The notes under the pieces are model-generated. The model had not been told where the DNA came from. It saw only the letters and a program-made list of their open reading frames with translations, and ran no database searches. A stretch of 64,000 nucleotides of DNA from assembly GCF_003253735.1 (NCBI RefSeq), contig NZ_QKYW01000004.1:1-64000 (forward strand). The letters run 5' to 3'. Position 1 is the first letter of the stretch. Each line of letters opens with the position of its first letter. Positions 19,601 to 28,057 of this stretch are shown here, piece by piece. The stretch comes from Pseudomonas sp. URMO17WK12:I2. Its GTDB lineage: Bacteria; Pseudomonadota; Gammaproteobacteria; Pseudomonadales; Pseudomonadaceae. Made by a program: the position numbers and the translations under genes.

Positions 19601-19682
19601 AGGTCTGGCCGTTGAAATGGAAGGTCAGCGGCTGGCTGCGGTCGATGCGGCCACCCTGGGAAAGACGATTGACCTGGCTCAT
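16665..19682 (-). CDS. soxA: Sarcosine oxidase alpha subunit
   Basis: Large subunit (1005 aa) that binds NAD and, at its C-terminal half, tetrahydrofolate, to which the methyl carbon of sarcosine is transferred as methylene-THF. The N-terminus has a ferredoxin-like segment (LTFHFNGQTYQGYAGDTLAAALLANG). A dinucleotide-binding motif VLVVGAGPAGLAAALAAGRSG lies near residue 172. The C-terminal 400 residues are the GcvT-type folate-binding domain (about 605-1000). The length is typical. It overlaps soxD by 4 bases and soxG by 8 bases. A very long open frame on the opposite strand is a shadow of this gene. Confidence 0.98.
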   Translation of the reverse strand: MSQVNRLSQGGRIDRSQPLTFHFNGQTYQGYAGDTLAAALLANGVDVIGRSFKYSRPRGIVAAGAEEPNAVLQIGSTEAAQIPNVRATQQALYANLTATSTNGWPSVNTDLMGILGKVGGGMMPPGFYYKTFMYPQNLWLTYEKYIRKAAGLGRAPKENDPDIYDYLNQHCDVLVVGAGPAGLAAALAAGRSGARVILADEQEEFGGSLLSTREMLDDKPAAEWAAKAIAELEAMPEVTLLARATVNGYHDHNFLTIHQRLTDHLGEVAPMGQPRQRLHRVRAGRVVLATGAHERPLVYGNNDVPGNMLADAVSTYVRRYGVAPGQKLVLSTNNDYAYRVVLDWLDAGRQVVAVADARSNPRGSWVEEARRRGVRVLTGSAVVEARGSKRVTGARICAIDAARHKVTSPGETLDCDLIVSSGGYSPVVHLASHLGGRPVWREEILAFVPGEGFQKRHCAGAVNGVFGMGDSLADGFEAGAKAAAEVGFQPVTGTLPKAEKRIEEASIALFQVPHDKNTARAPKQFVDQQNDVTAAGIELATREGFESVEHVKRYTALGFGTDQGKLGNINGLAIAARSLGISIAEMGTTMFRPNYTPVTFGAIAGRHCGDLFEPKRYTAMQKWHLENGAEFEDVGQWKRPWYFPKKGEDLHAAVARECLAVRNAVGILDASTLGKIDIQGPDAREFLNRVYTNAWTKLDVGKARYGLMCKEDGMVFDDGVTACLADNHFLMTTTTGGAARVMEWLEIYHQTEWPELKVYFTSVTDHWATMTLSGPNSRKLLAEVTDIDLDKDAFPFMTWKEGNVGGVPARVFRISFTGELSYEVNVQANYALGVWEKIIAAGQKHGLTPYGTETMHVLRAEKGFIIVGQDTDGSVTPDDLNMGWCVGRTKPFSWIGWRGMNREDCRKENRKQLVGLKPLDPNKVLPEGAQLVFDAKQSIPMTMVGHVTSSYMSAAMGHSFAMALVRDGLKRIGERVFAPLVDGSVIEAEIVSSVFYDPKGDRQNV

Positions 19683-20005
19683 GCCGTTACTCCTTGGTCA
19701 GCGGCCTTTTTCGCGGCGACGCTAGCCTCAGTCACGCTGGGGCGCTCGCCGATCTTGTAGGTTTCGAGAATCTCGTAGCTCACCGTGTGACGGGTGACGT
19801 TGAAGTACTGACGGCAGCCCGCCGCGTGGATCCACAGCTCGTGGTGGATGCCGCGCGGGTTGTCGCGGAAGAACAGGTACTCGCCCCATTCCGCGTCGGT
19901 GCAGGCGTTCGGGTCCAGCGGGCGGGGAATGTGCGCCTGGCCGCCAGCGTGGAATTCTTCTTCGGAACGCAGTTCGCCACAGTGAGGGCAGAAGATGTGC
20001 AACAT
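19679..20005 (-). CDS. soxD: Sarcosine oxidase delta subunit
   Basis: Small zinc-binding subunit (108 aa) of heterotetrameric sarcosine oxidase. The zinc ligands are visible as CPHCGE (residues 6-9) and HAAGC (about 61-65). The segment FFRDNPRGIHHELWIHAAGCRQ is the family signature. The stop overlaps the soxA start (ATGA), and 55 bp separate it from soxB. Confidence 0.96.
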   Translation of the reverse strand: MLHIFCPHCGELRSEEEFHAGGQAHIPRPLDPNACTDAEWGEYLFFRDNPRGIHHELWIHAAGCRQYFNVTRHTVSYEILETYKIGERPSVTEASVAAKKAADQGVTA

Positions 20006-20060
20006 GTTCGGTACCTCCAGAAAACCATCGTCCCTCTCTCAGCGAGAGAGGGCGCCAAAA

Positions 20061-21311
20061 TCAGTGCGCCACACCGGCTGCGCCGTGCTCGTCGATCAGC
20101 GCACCGTTGTGGAAGCGCTCGATGGAGAAGGCCTTGGCCAGCGGATGCATCTCGCCCTTGGCCAGGCTGGCCGCGAACACGTTGCCCGAGCCCGGCGTGG
20201 CCTTGAAGCCACCGGTGCCCCAGCCGCAGTTGAAGAACAGGTTCTTCACCGGCGTCTTAGCGATGATCGGGCAGGCGTCCGGCGTGGTGTCGACGATGCC
20301 GCCCCACTGGCGGTTCATGCGCACCCGCGAGAGCACCGGGAACATCTCGACGATGGCCTGCAGGGTGTGTTCGATGGTCGGGTAGGAACCGCGCTGGCCG
20401 TAGCCGTTGTAGCCGTCGATGCCGGCGCCGATGACCAGGTCGCCCTTGTCCGACTGGCTGATGTAGCCATGCACGGCGTTGGACATGATCACGGTGTCGA
20501 TGATGGGTTTGATCGGCTCGGAAACCAGTGCCTGCAGCGGGTGCGATTCCAGCGGCAGGCGGAAACCGGCGAGCTTGGCCAGGTGCCCGGAGTTACCGGC
20601 GGCGACCACACCGACGCGCTTGGCGCCAATGAAGCCCTTGCTGGTTTCCACACCGATCACCGCGCCGTCCTGCTTGCGGAAACCGATCACTTCGGTCTGC
20701 TGGATCAGGTCGACGCCCAGGGCGTCGGCCGCGCGGGCGAAGCCCCAGGCCACGGCATCGTGACGGGCGACGCCGCCGCGACGCTGCAGCGAGGCACCGA
20801 GGATCGGGTAACGGGTGTTCTTCGAGCAATCCAGGTAGGGGATCATCTCCGCCACCTGCTTGGCGTCGACCACCTCGCCATCGATGCCGTTGAGGCGGTT
20901 GGCGCTGACGCGGCGCTCGATGTCGCGCATGTCCTGCAGGGTGTGGCCGAGGTTGAACACGCCGCGCTGGGAGAACATGACGTTGTAGTTGAGGTCCTGG
21001 GACAGACCTTCCCACAGCTTCATCGCGTGCTCGTAGAGGTGCGCGGACTCGTCCCACAGGTAGTTGGAACGCACGATGGTGGTGTTACGTGCGGTGTTGC
21101 CACCACCCAGCCAGCCCTTCTCGACCACGGCGACGTTCTTCACGCCGAACTCCTTGGCCAGGTAGTAAGCCGTGGCCAGGCCGTGGCCGCCACCGCCGAC
21201 GATGACCACGTCGTAAACCGGCTTGGGCGTCGGGTTGCGCCACATACGCTGCCAGTTTTCATGGTGGCTGAAAGAATGCTTGAACAGGCCAAAGCCGGAA
21301 TAGCGCTGCAT
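20061..21311 (-). CDS. soxB: Sarcosine oxidase beta subunit
   Basis: Flavin subunit (416 aa) containing the sarcosine-oxidising site. It has an FAD-binding GxGxxG motif (VVIVGGGGHGLATAYYLA, about residue 36). GGVARHDAVAWGFARAA (about residue 178) contains the histidine known in this family to carry covalent FMN. The late motifs are GGIVDTTPDACPII and NCGWGTGGFKATPGSG. It is the first sox gene after glyA, separated from glyA by a palindromic repeat. Confidence 0.97.
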   Translation of the reverse strand: MQRYSGFGLFKHSFSHHENWQRMWRNPTPKPVYDVVIVGGGGHGLATAYYLAKEFGVKNVAVVEKGWLGGGNTARNTTIVRSNYLWDESAHLYEHAMKLWEGLSQDLNYNVMFSQRGVFNLGHTLQDMRDIERRVSANRLNGIDGEVVDAKQVAEMIPYLDCSKNTRYPILGASLQRRGGVARHDAVAWGFARAADALGVDLIQQTEVIGFRKQDGAVIGVETSKGFIGAKRVGVVAAGNSGHLAKLAGFRLPLESHPLQALVSEPIKPIIDTVIMSNAVHGYISQSDKGDLVIGAGIDGYNGYGQRGSYPTIEHTLQAIVEMFPVLSRVRMNRQWGGIVDTTPDACPIIAKTPVKNLFFNCGWGTGGFKATPGSGNVFAASLAKGEMHPLAKAFSIERFHNGALIDEHGAAGVAH

Positions 21312-21355
21312 GGGGAACTCCTGAATTCTGCTTGCCTGTAGAGGGAGGGCCTAAA

Positions 21356-21422
21356 CCGTAGGATGGGTGCAACCCATCGATCACCGATGGGTTGCACCTA
21401 CGCGGCCCGACCCATCCTACGG
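21356..21422. repeat. GTAGGATGGGT-type palindromic repeat between glyA and soxB
   Basis: Nested inverted repeat: outer arms CCGTAGGATGGG and CCCATCCTACGG, inner arms GTGCAACCCATCG and CGATGGGTTGCAC. It can fold into one long hairpin or two. Such GTAGGATGGGT palindromes are a recurrent extragenic repeat in several Pseudomonas. Here it could tune expression between glyA and the sox genes. Confidence 0.8.
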
Positions 21423-21456
21423 TGCCGAACCTGCGCCTCTACGTAACGACTGTGTC

Positions 21457-22710
<1,254 letters not shown>

Positions 22711-22837
22711 CACGTTTCTCCCCGGGGTGCCTCGCGGCGCCGCATCTGGCTCGGTTGCTCGATATGAGTCTTGTTGCAGCGATGGTATGACTCGCCCTAG
22801 AGAACCAGATGCCTATGTACGCCACGGGAGATTGCGT

Positions 22838-22861
22838 TTGCGACATGCGCAGGTGTCGCAA
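22838..22861. promoter_or_regulatory. Palindrome upstream of glyA, candidate operator
   Basis: Perfect 8-bp arms TTGCGACA and TGTCGCAA separated by 8 bases, about 128 bases upstream of the glyA start. The half-site GCGACAT also occurs between gbcA and gbcB. In P. aeruginosa the sox and gbc genes are controlled by the AraC-type GATR regulators GbdR and SouR, so this is a candidate site for such a regulator. Confidence 0.5.
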
Positions 22862-22871
22862 TTTTGCATGT

Positions 22872-23609
22872 TCAGAGGCTGCGCAGCGCCGCCAGGACGA
22901 GAAAGTGCGCGGGGTAGAACAGATAGGCCCAGCGCCTGACCGGCGGCACCGAGAATGGCGGCTGATGGCGCAACAGCAACAGGCCGAACAATGGCGCGAA
23001 CAGACACATGCCCAGCACGCTCCAGGCAAAGGGATCGCCCCGGGCGGCATCGGCATAGAACGGTGCCCAGTAGTTGGCCGCCAGGCAGCAGACCATCGGC
23101 AGCAGCCAGAGCGCACGCGGGCCACGCAGCGCCAGCAGGAAGGCCGCCGGCAGCAGCGCCCCGAAGGCGCCGAACATCAGCCACTCATGGGCCAGCACGG
23201 CAACAGCCAGCGCCCCCGCACCCAGCCAGCGCGCCTGGATGTCGCTGCGCTGCGCCGCATTGGCGATCAGCAGCCCGAGTACCAGGGTGGGCATCACGTT
23301 GAGCGATTCGGCATTCGACACCAGCAGCCGGTAGGGCCACTCGGAGATCAGCGAGAACAGCAGCAGCCAGCCCAGGTAGCGCACGGACAAGCCACTGGCG
23401 TTACCCACCGTTGGCCGCGCGACATTGGCGGCGATGGCCAGGCAGAACAGCGCAAAGGCCAGACGACCGGGCACATAGAGGAAATACAGGGCAGGCCAGG
23501 CATGGCGCAGGTGATCGATCAGCATGGTCAGCAGCGCCAGCCACTTGATCAGGTCGAGGGCCGCGTCACGGCTGCGGATGAGGGGCTGCTGGGGAGATGA
23601 GGATGGCAT
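22872..23609 (-). CDS. TraX-family integral membrane protein
   Basis: A 245-aa polytopic membrane protein with about seven hydrophobic segments. It begins with the TraX pattern (RDAALDLIKWLALLTMLIDHLRHAW) and ends YLFYPAHFLVLAALRSL. TraX of F plasmid acetylates pilin. Chromosomal relatives like this one are common in Pseudomonas near betaine genes, and their substrate is unknown. No conjugation genes are nearby. It is upstream of and co-directional with glyA, with 161 bp between them. Confidence 0.8.
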   Translation of the reverse strand: MPSSSPQQPLIRSRDAALDLIKWLALLTMLIDHLRHAWPALYFLYVPGRLAFALFCLAIAANVARPTVGNASGLSVRYLGWLLLFSLISEWPYRLLVSNAESLNVMPTLVLGLLIANAAQRSDIQARWLGAGALAVAVLAHEWLMFGAFGALLPAAFLLALRGPRALWLLPMVCCLAANYWAPFYADAARGDPFAWSVLGMCLFAPLFGLLLLRHQPPFSVPPVRRWAYLFYPAHFLVLAALRSL

Positions 23610-23670
23610 ACACGCGCATCAGGCTGACGGATAAGGCATCACGGTAGAGGCTGCCAGCGCCATGGCGCAA

Positions 23671-23700
23671 ATAAAAAGGCGGCGCAGTTTCTGCGCCGCC
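23671..23700 (-). terminator. Rho-independent terminator of the small secreted protein gene
   Basis: On the minus strand a perfect 10-bp stem (GGCGGCGCAG with CTGCGCCGCC, 3-base loop) is followed by TTTTTAT, just after the stop of the 23711-24010 gene. Confidence 0.9.
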
Positions 23701-23710
23701 CTTCAGGTAC

Positions 23711-24010
23711 TTACTGCAGCTTAGCGTTGCAGCTGCTCGAGGCCGTGACCAGACGCTTCTGCAGGGCCGCATCCGGCGGGACCTGCTTGCTCATCTCGGC
23801 CATTTCCGCCTCGCTGAACTCCTGGCTGACCTTGGTCGCCGCGCAGTCACAGAAAGCCGTGAGCTTTTCCTGCGAGTGGCCGGACTGAGCGCCCTTCACG
23901 CATTCCTGCACGAAGGTCGACTTGGCTTCCGGCGACCACTGCTGAGCGGCCACGGCCGGCAGGGCGAAAGCGAGCGGTGCAAAAAGGGCGATCAGATGAC
24001 GGTAGCTCAT
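23711..24010 (-). CDS. Small secreted cysteine-containing protein
   Basis: A 99-aa protein with a clear signal peptide (MSYRHLIALFAPLAFALPAVAA, cleavage near residue 22). The mature part is helical with four cysteines (VQECVKG, FCDCAATK, SSSCNAK), likely two disulfides in the periplasm. A ribosome site (AGGAGCC) precedes the ATG. It is followed by a strong terminator, so it is monocistronic. Similar short proteins are annotated as hypothetical in Pseudomonas, and I do not assign a function. Its promoter region lies next to the second MITE-like copy. Confidence 0.85.
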   Translation of the reverse strand: MSYRHLIALFAPLAFALPAVAAQQWSPEAKSTFVQECVKGAQSGHSQEKLTAFCDCAATKVSQEFSEAEMAEMSKQVPPDAALQKRLVTASSSCNAKLQ

Positions 24011-24099
24011 GGTGGGCTCCTGTAGCTTGGGATCGGTGAGTCCTGGTAATGAACTCTCTGCTTTGTGAGCCCATCGGCGCCCGTGAGTTCACAATTAAA

Positions 24100-24238
24100 C
24101 AGGCCGTTGAAAACGTGGGCGAGGCAGGTAAGACAAGGCAAAAACGGCCGAAAAAGCGCAGTTTAGGTGGTCTAAATGAGCATTTTGAGGCCGTTTTTAA
24201 CGCAGAATTACCATCGTAGGTAGTTTTTCAACGGTCTG
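24100..24238. mobile_element. MITE-like element, copy 2 (139 bp)
   Basis: Ends CAGGCCGTTGAAAACG and, on the other strand, CAGACCGTTGAAAAAC. Flanking TTAA-like sequence is present on both sides (TTAAA left, TTAA right). Read on the minus strand, it matches the larger element at 11650-11878 through the left end and internal blocks. It occupies most of the space between the small secreted protein gene and ltaE. The rest of the 24011-24366 gap holds the promoters of these two divergent genes. Confidence 0.75.
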
Positions 24239-24366
24239 TTAATGGCGTGCCCGGGCATGGCAGGCCAACGGAACAATATGTCGCCCTGGCGAGTTCTATG
24301 CATTGTCGAGGCGGGATACAGTACCGGCATACGCCCGCACGGGGCGACGCAGACAAGGACTTTTCA

Positions 24367-25404
24367 ATGCCCGACAATTCCCAGCAATTCGCCAGCGACA
24401 ACTACTCGGGCATCTGCCCCGAAGCCTGGGAAGCCATGGCAGAGGCCAATCAGGGCCACCAGCGCGCTTATGGCGATGACGAATGGACAGCCCGCGCCGC
24501 CGACCATTTCCGCCGCCTGTTCGAGACCGACTGCGACGTGTTCTTCGCCTTCAACGGCACCGCCGCCAACTCCCTGGCCCTCGCCTCGCTGTGCCAGAGT
24601 TACCACAGCGTGATCTGCTCGGAGACCGCCCACGTCGAGACCGACGAATGCGGCGCGCCGGAGTTCTTCTCCAACGGCTCCAAGCTGCTCACTGCGCGCA
24701 GCGAGCAGGGCAAGCTGACACCCGCCTCGATCCGCGAAATCGCCCTCAAGCGCAAGGACATCCACTTCCCCAAGCCGCGTGTGGTCACCCTGACCCAGGC
24801 CACGGAAGTCGGCACCGTCTACCGCCCCGAGGAAATCCAGGCGATCAGCCAGACCTGTGAAGAACTCGGCCTCAATCTGCACATGGACGGCGCGCGCTTC
24901 TCCAACGCCTGCGCCTTTCTCGGCTGCACCCCGGCGGAGCTGACCTGGAAGGCTGGAGTGGATGTGCTGTGCTTTGGCGGCACCAAGAACGGCATGGCCG
25001 TCGGTGAAGCGATCCTGTTCTTCAACCGCGACCTGGCCGAAGACTTCGACTACCGCTGCAAGCAGGCCGGCCAGCTGGCCTCGAAGATGCGCTACCTGTC
25101 AGCGCCCTGGGTGGGCATCCTGCAGGACGACGCCTGGCTGCGTTACGCCAACCACGCCAACGCCTGTGCACAACTGCTCGCCAAACTGGTGGACGACGTA
25201 CCGGGCGTGAGCCTGATGTTCCCGGTGGAAGCCAACGGCGTGTTCCTGCAGATGTCCGAGCCGGCCATCGCCGCCCTCACCGCTCGCGGCTGGCGCTTCT
25301 ACACCTTTATCGGTGCCGGTGGCGCACGCTTCATGTGTTCGTGGGACACCGACGAAGCCCGCGTTCGTCAGCTGGCAGCGGATATCCGCCAGGTAATGTC
25401 CTGA
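24367..25404 (+). CDS. ltaE: Low-specificity L-threonine aldolase
   Basis: PLP enzyme that cleaves L-threonine or L-allo-threonine to glycine and acetaldehyde. The 345-aa product has HVETDECGAPEFFSNG, the aspartate region LHMDGARFSNA (about residue 175) and the PLP lysine in CFGGTKNGMAVGEA (about residue 207). The ATG at 24367 has CAAGGAC upstream and restores the family start MPDNSQQFASDNYSG. It fits the glycine metabolism theme, and in P. aeruginosa the homologue (PA5413) also sits between the sox/glyA and gbc genes. A MITE-like element ends about 128 bases upstream of the start. Confidence 0.93.
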   Translation: MPDNSQQFASDNYSGICPEAWEAMAEANQGHQRAYGDDEWTARAADHFRRLFETDCDVFFAFNGTAANSLALASLCQSYHSVICSETAHVETDECGAPEFFSNGSKLLTARSEQGKLTPASIREIALKRKDIHFPKPRVVTLTQATEVGTVYRPEEIQAISQTCEELGLNLHMDGARFSNACAFLGCTPAELTWKAGVDVLCFGGTKNGMAVGEAILFFNRDLAEDFDYRCKQAGQLASKMRYLSAPWVGILQDDAWLRYANHANACAQLLAKLVDDVPGVSLMFPVEANGVFLQMSEPAIAALTARGWRFYTFIGAGGARFMCSWDTDEARVRQLAADIRQVMS

Positions 25405-25479
25405 CAACAGCTTGCACGGCAACCCCTTGGCAATGGGGATCAGGTGTCGTGCCTGGTCCTTGCCGCAGCAATACCTCGG

Positions 25480-26600
25480 ACTTGCTCCCTGCACCTCACC
25501 GCCCGCGTCAATCTGTGGATAACTCGCCAATGCCGCCGGAAATCGAGCCTGCGTAGCGCTTCCACGCACATCCCAACTGCTGATCCTTACCAACAGCGAA
25601 TCGGCCTAATGGGGATAAACGGCTGGCCCATCCCCAGATAACGTGGACGAGCTTGTGCATAAGCTGTCTGCATCAGGCTGCAGCCCAAAGCCTGCAAGGG
25701 CTGCAGGAATCCGTACAAAAAACGTTCTATTTCAATAAGTTGCCTGGAAGCTTACGCACAACTACTGTGCAGTAGCGTGCTCACAAGCTGTGCATACATC
25801 GCTACGAGTGGCGTAATTAAAGGGCTGTAGCGCAGCGATCATTTTTTAATCAGACACGTAAAGGGCTATTCCATCCACAGCCATCCCGAAGCGTGATCCA
25901 ACACCTGTGGAAATCCGTCCCCACAATTCGGGGACGATAACGTGGATAAGCTGTAGGTATATCTCTAGACCCCTTACCGCCCGTGGCCTTTGGCGTATTG
26001 ATGGAACAATGATCGATGCCGATCGAGTGGCGAGTTATCTACACACAGAAGCTGTGCGTTTAGCTGTGCATAACATGTTCAACTAGCGCTGCAGCCCAGT
26101 AGCCACGGCATTCGAGAAGCAATGATCAGTTATTGATCAGCATCGAACAGGGTTCTGCTGTGAACATAGATTGATGGTTATCAGCGGAACGGTTGAACAA
26201 CTCTGCGCAGGCTTTCCCAATCCTGGTGGATCAAGCTGTGCACAAACTGTCGCTATATCGCTGTATGCCAATGAATACGGGGCCTTCAGCCTATCGATCA
26301 TAAATTGTACAGTTGCGAGCGTCGGTAGCGAGCGTCCACGGGAGGCAAGAAGCCACCTGAACTGTGCATAGAACTGTGGATAGTTTGTATAACTCTGCCC
26401 GAAGCCACGGAAAAGCCGCCACCTTGTCCAGGTAGCGTCAAGCCCAAGAGCAAGCCAGGGGAGACACCGGCAATCACCATGCCGGCAGGGGCGGTTGCAC
26501 ACAATTACTGTGCGCGCCGTTGTGGATAAGCTGTTTGGTTAAGGCTAGAGCCCAGGCGCGGCGGGCCCTGAGGGACACCGCCTAGATTTTGACCAGCTCC
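25480..26600. repeat. Non-coding array of degenerate ~140-bp units with DnaA-box-like motifs
   Basis: About 1.2 kb between ltaE and gbcB contains no convincing gene. TGTGGATAA-type boxes recur on the plus strand at 25514 (TGTGGATAA), 25654 (TGTGCATAA), 25789 (TGTGCATAC), 25941 (CGTGGATAA), 26065 (TGTGCATAA), 26237 (TGTGCACAA), 26375 (TGTGGATAG) and 26521 (TGTGGATAA). The intervals are 124-172 bp, mean about 144. One box in the other orientation (TTATCTACA) lies at 26035. Several boxes are followed by AAGCTGT and then by GCTGCAGCCCA-like sequence, so the units look like diverged tandem copies. TGTGGATAA is the complement of the consensus DnaA box TTATCCACA. Confidence 0.7.
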
Positions 26601-26602
26601 AA

Positions 26603-27703
26603 TCAGTAATCGATGCTCACATCATTACGCGGCACGCTGCAGCAGGACAGGATATAGCCCTCGGCCACGTCTTCGTCGGTGATCCCGCCGTTGTGCTCCA
26701 TATCGACGTCGCCCGCCGTCTTGAGCACTTTGCAGGTACCGCAGATGCCCATGCCGCATGCCTTGGGGATATGCAGGCCAAGCTTGGCCGCTGCTGCGTG
26801 CACGGTTTCGCCCGGGCCGACCTGAATGCTTTTGCCGGTACTGGTGAAGGCCACCTGGTTGAGGTCGGCGGCCGGCACGTCCGGCGCATCGGCGGCCTGC
26901 TCGGCAAGCTCCTTGACCTCCTGGCGCACCTCCGCGGGCACCGGGCCGAAGGCCTCTTCGTGGTAGCGGCTCATGTCGAAGCCCTTGGCTTCGAGCAGGC
27001 GCTTGACCGCGCTCATGTAGGGCGTCGGCCCGCAGCAGAAGATTTCCCGCTCCAGGTAATCCGGCGCCATCAGCTCCAGCATCGGCTGGTTGAGGTAGCC
27101 GCGGTAACCCGACCAGGCCTCACCCAGGCCGTGCTTCTCGCAGATCACGTGCAGGCTGAAGTTGCTGATCCGCGCGGCCATGTGCTCCAGTTCGCGGTGA
27201 TAGATGATGTCCTTTGGCGAACGGGCGCTGTGCACGAACACCATGTCGACGTTGGCGTTGGTGTCGTAGAACCAGCGCGCCATCGACATCACCGGAGTGA
27301 TGCCCACGCCACCACTGAGAAACAGCACCTTGTCGGCCGGAAAATCGATGGCATTGAACAGCCCCACCGGGCCGTGCACCGCCAGCTCCTGACCTTCGCT
27401 CAGGTTGTCGTGCAGCCAGTTGGAGACCTTGCCGCCCGGCACCCGCTTGATGGTGATGGAAAAGCTGTAGGGCACCGAGGGCGAACTGGAGATGGTGTAC
27501 GAACGCATCACCGGCTGGCCTTCGATTTCCAGCTCCAGGGTCACGAACTGTCCCGGCTTGAAGAAGAACAGCACCGGCTGGTCGGCCATGAAGCAGAAGG
27601 TGCGCACGTCCCACGTTTCCTGGATAACCTTGACGCAGCGCACCGCGTGGCGGCCATTGCTCCAGGTCTGAGTAGTAACGGGATAGAGGAAGTCGTTCGA
27701 CAT
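26603..27703 (-). CDS. gbcB: Glycine betaine monooxygenase reductase subunit GbcB
   Basis: NAD(P)H-dependent flavin/ferredoxin reductase that supplies electrons to GbcA. The 366-aa product has an FAD-binding domain (RSYTISSSPS, about residue 68), an NAD-binding segment (FLSGGVGITPVMSMARW) and a C-terminal plant-type 2Fe-2S ferredoxin with CGMGICGTCK and a last cysteine in SCCSVP. The start ATG at 27703 yields MSNDFLYPVTTQTWSNG and the length known for P. aeruginosa GbcB. It is divergent from gbcA across a 354-bp regulatory region. Confidence 0.95.
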   Translation of the reverse strand: MSNDFLYPVTTQTWSNGRHAVRCVKVIQETWDVRTFCFMADQPVLFFFKPGQFVTLELEIEGQPVMRSYTISSSPSVPYSFSITIKRVPGGKVSNWLHDNLSEGQELAVHGPVGLFNAIDFPADKVLFLSGGVGITPVMSMARWFYDTNANVDMVFVHSARSPKDIIYHRELEHMAARISNFSLHVICEKHGLGEAWSGYRGYLNQPMLELMAPDYLEREIFCCGPTPYMSAVKRLLEAKGFDMSRYHEEAFGPVPAEVRQEVKELAEQAADAPDVPAADLNQVAFTSTGKSIQVGPGETVHAAAAKLGLHIPKACGMGICGTCKVLKTAGDVDMEHNGGITDEDVAEGYILSCCSVPRNDVSIDY

Positions 27704-28057
27704 ATCGGTTCTCTCGCGCACGCAGGCCGCTCACCGGCCCATTCTTTGCCGCGATTGTGCGCAACGCCTCTGCCGCTCATTTACCTGCCAGCGACATCGG
27801 CATGCTAACGGCGACCTGCCCCGTAGACACTGGCGTACCCAGTCGGGAAATGATTCGGCCATGTCGCCCATGGATAAGGTTCGCCCCGCGCCGGGCTCCA
27901 CACTCGCCCCCAAGCCGAACAGGATAAGAGCGTCCGCCGCAGCCCCTGAGCAATGCGCCACTCGGCAGGCGATCCGGGCCAGGCGACGCCACCTTGCGTC
28001 AACCGCACCAGCCTAATTCATAGCGGCCGCACAGCGCCCGCCACGAGGAGTTCTCCG
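27704..28057. promoter_or_regulatory. gbcB-gbcA divergent regulatory region
   Basis: This 354-bp region holds both gbc promoters and no gene. GCGACATC at 27791 and GCGACCTG at 27811 form a 20-bp-spaced direct repeat. A further inverted GCGACAT half-site lies at 27861-27867. The spacing of two helical turns is typical of AraC-family sites, and GbdR is the known activator of gbcA and gbcB in P. aeruginosa. The gbcA ribosome site GAGGAG ends 8 bases before its ATG. Confidence 0.5.

Noticed and set aside
16659..19760. 1033-codon open frame on the plus strand opposite soxA
   Set aside because: SoxA on the minus strand has all family motifs. The plus-strand product is His/Ala/Gly-rich with no recognisable domain, typical of antisense frames in high-GC genes.
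22872..23609. TraX-like gene as evidence for a conjugative element
   Set aside because: No other transfer, mobilisation or integrase gene is nearby, and chromosomal TraX-like genes are common in Pseudomonas.
26137..26502. 121-codon minus-strand frame in the ltaE-gbcB gap
   Set aside because: It overlaps the repeat array, has no good ribosome site and no recognisable features. The region is better explained as non-coding repeats.
25514..26529. CRISPR array
   Set aside because: The repeated boxes are only 9-15 bp, spacing varies from 124 to 172 bp and the units are diverged along their whole length, unlike CRISPR repeats and spacers. No cas genes are present.
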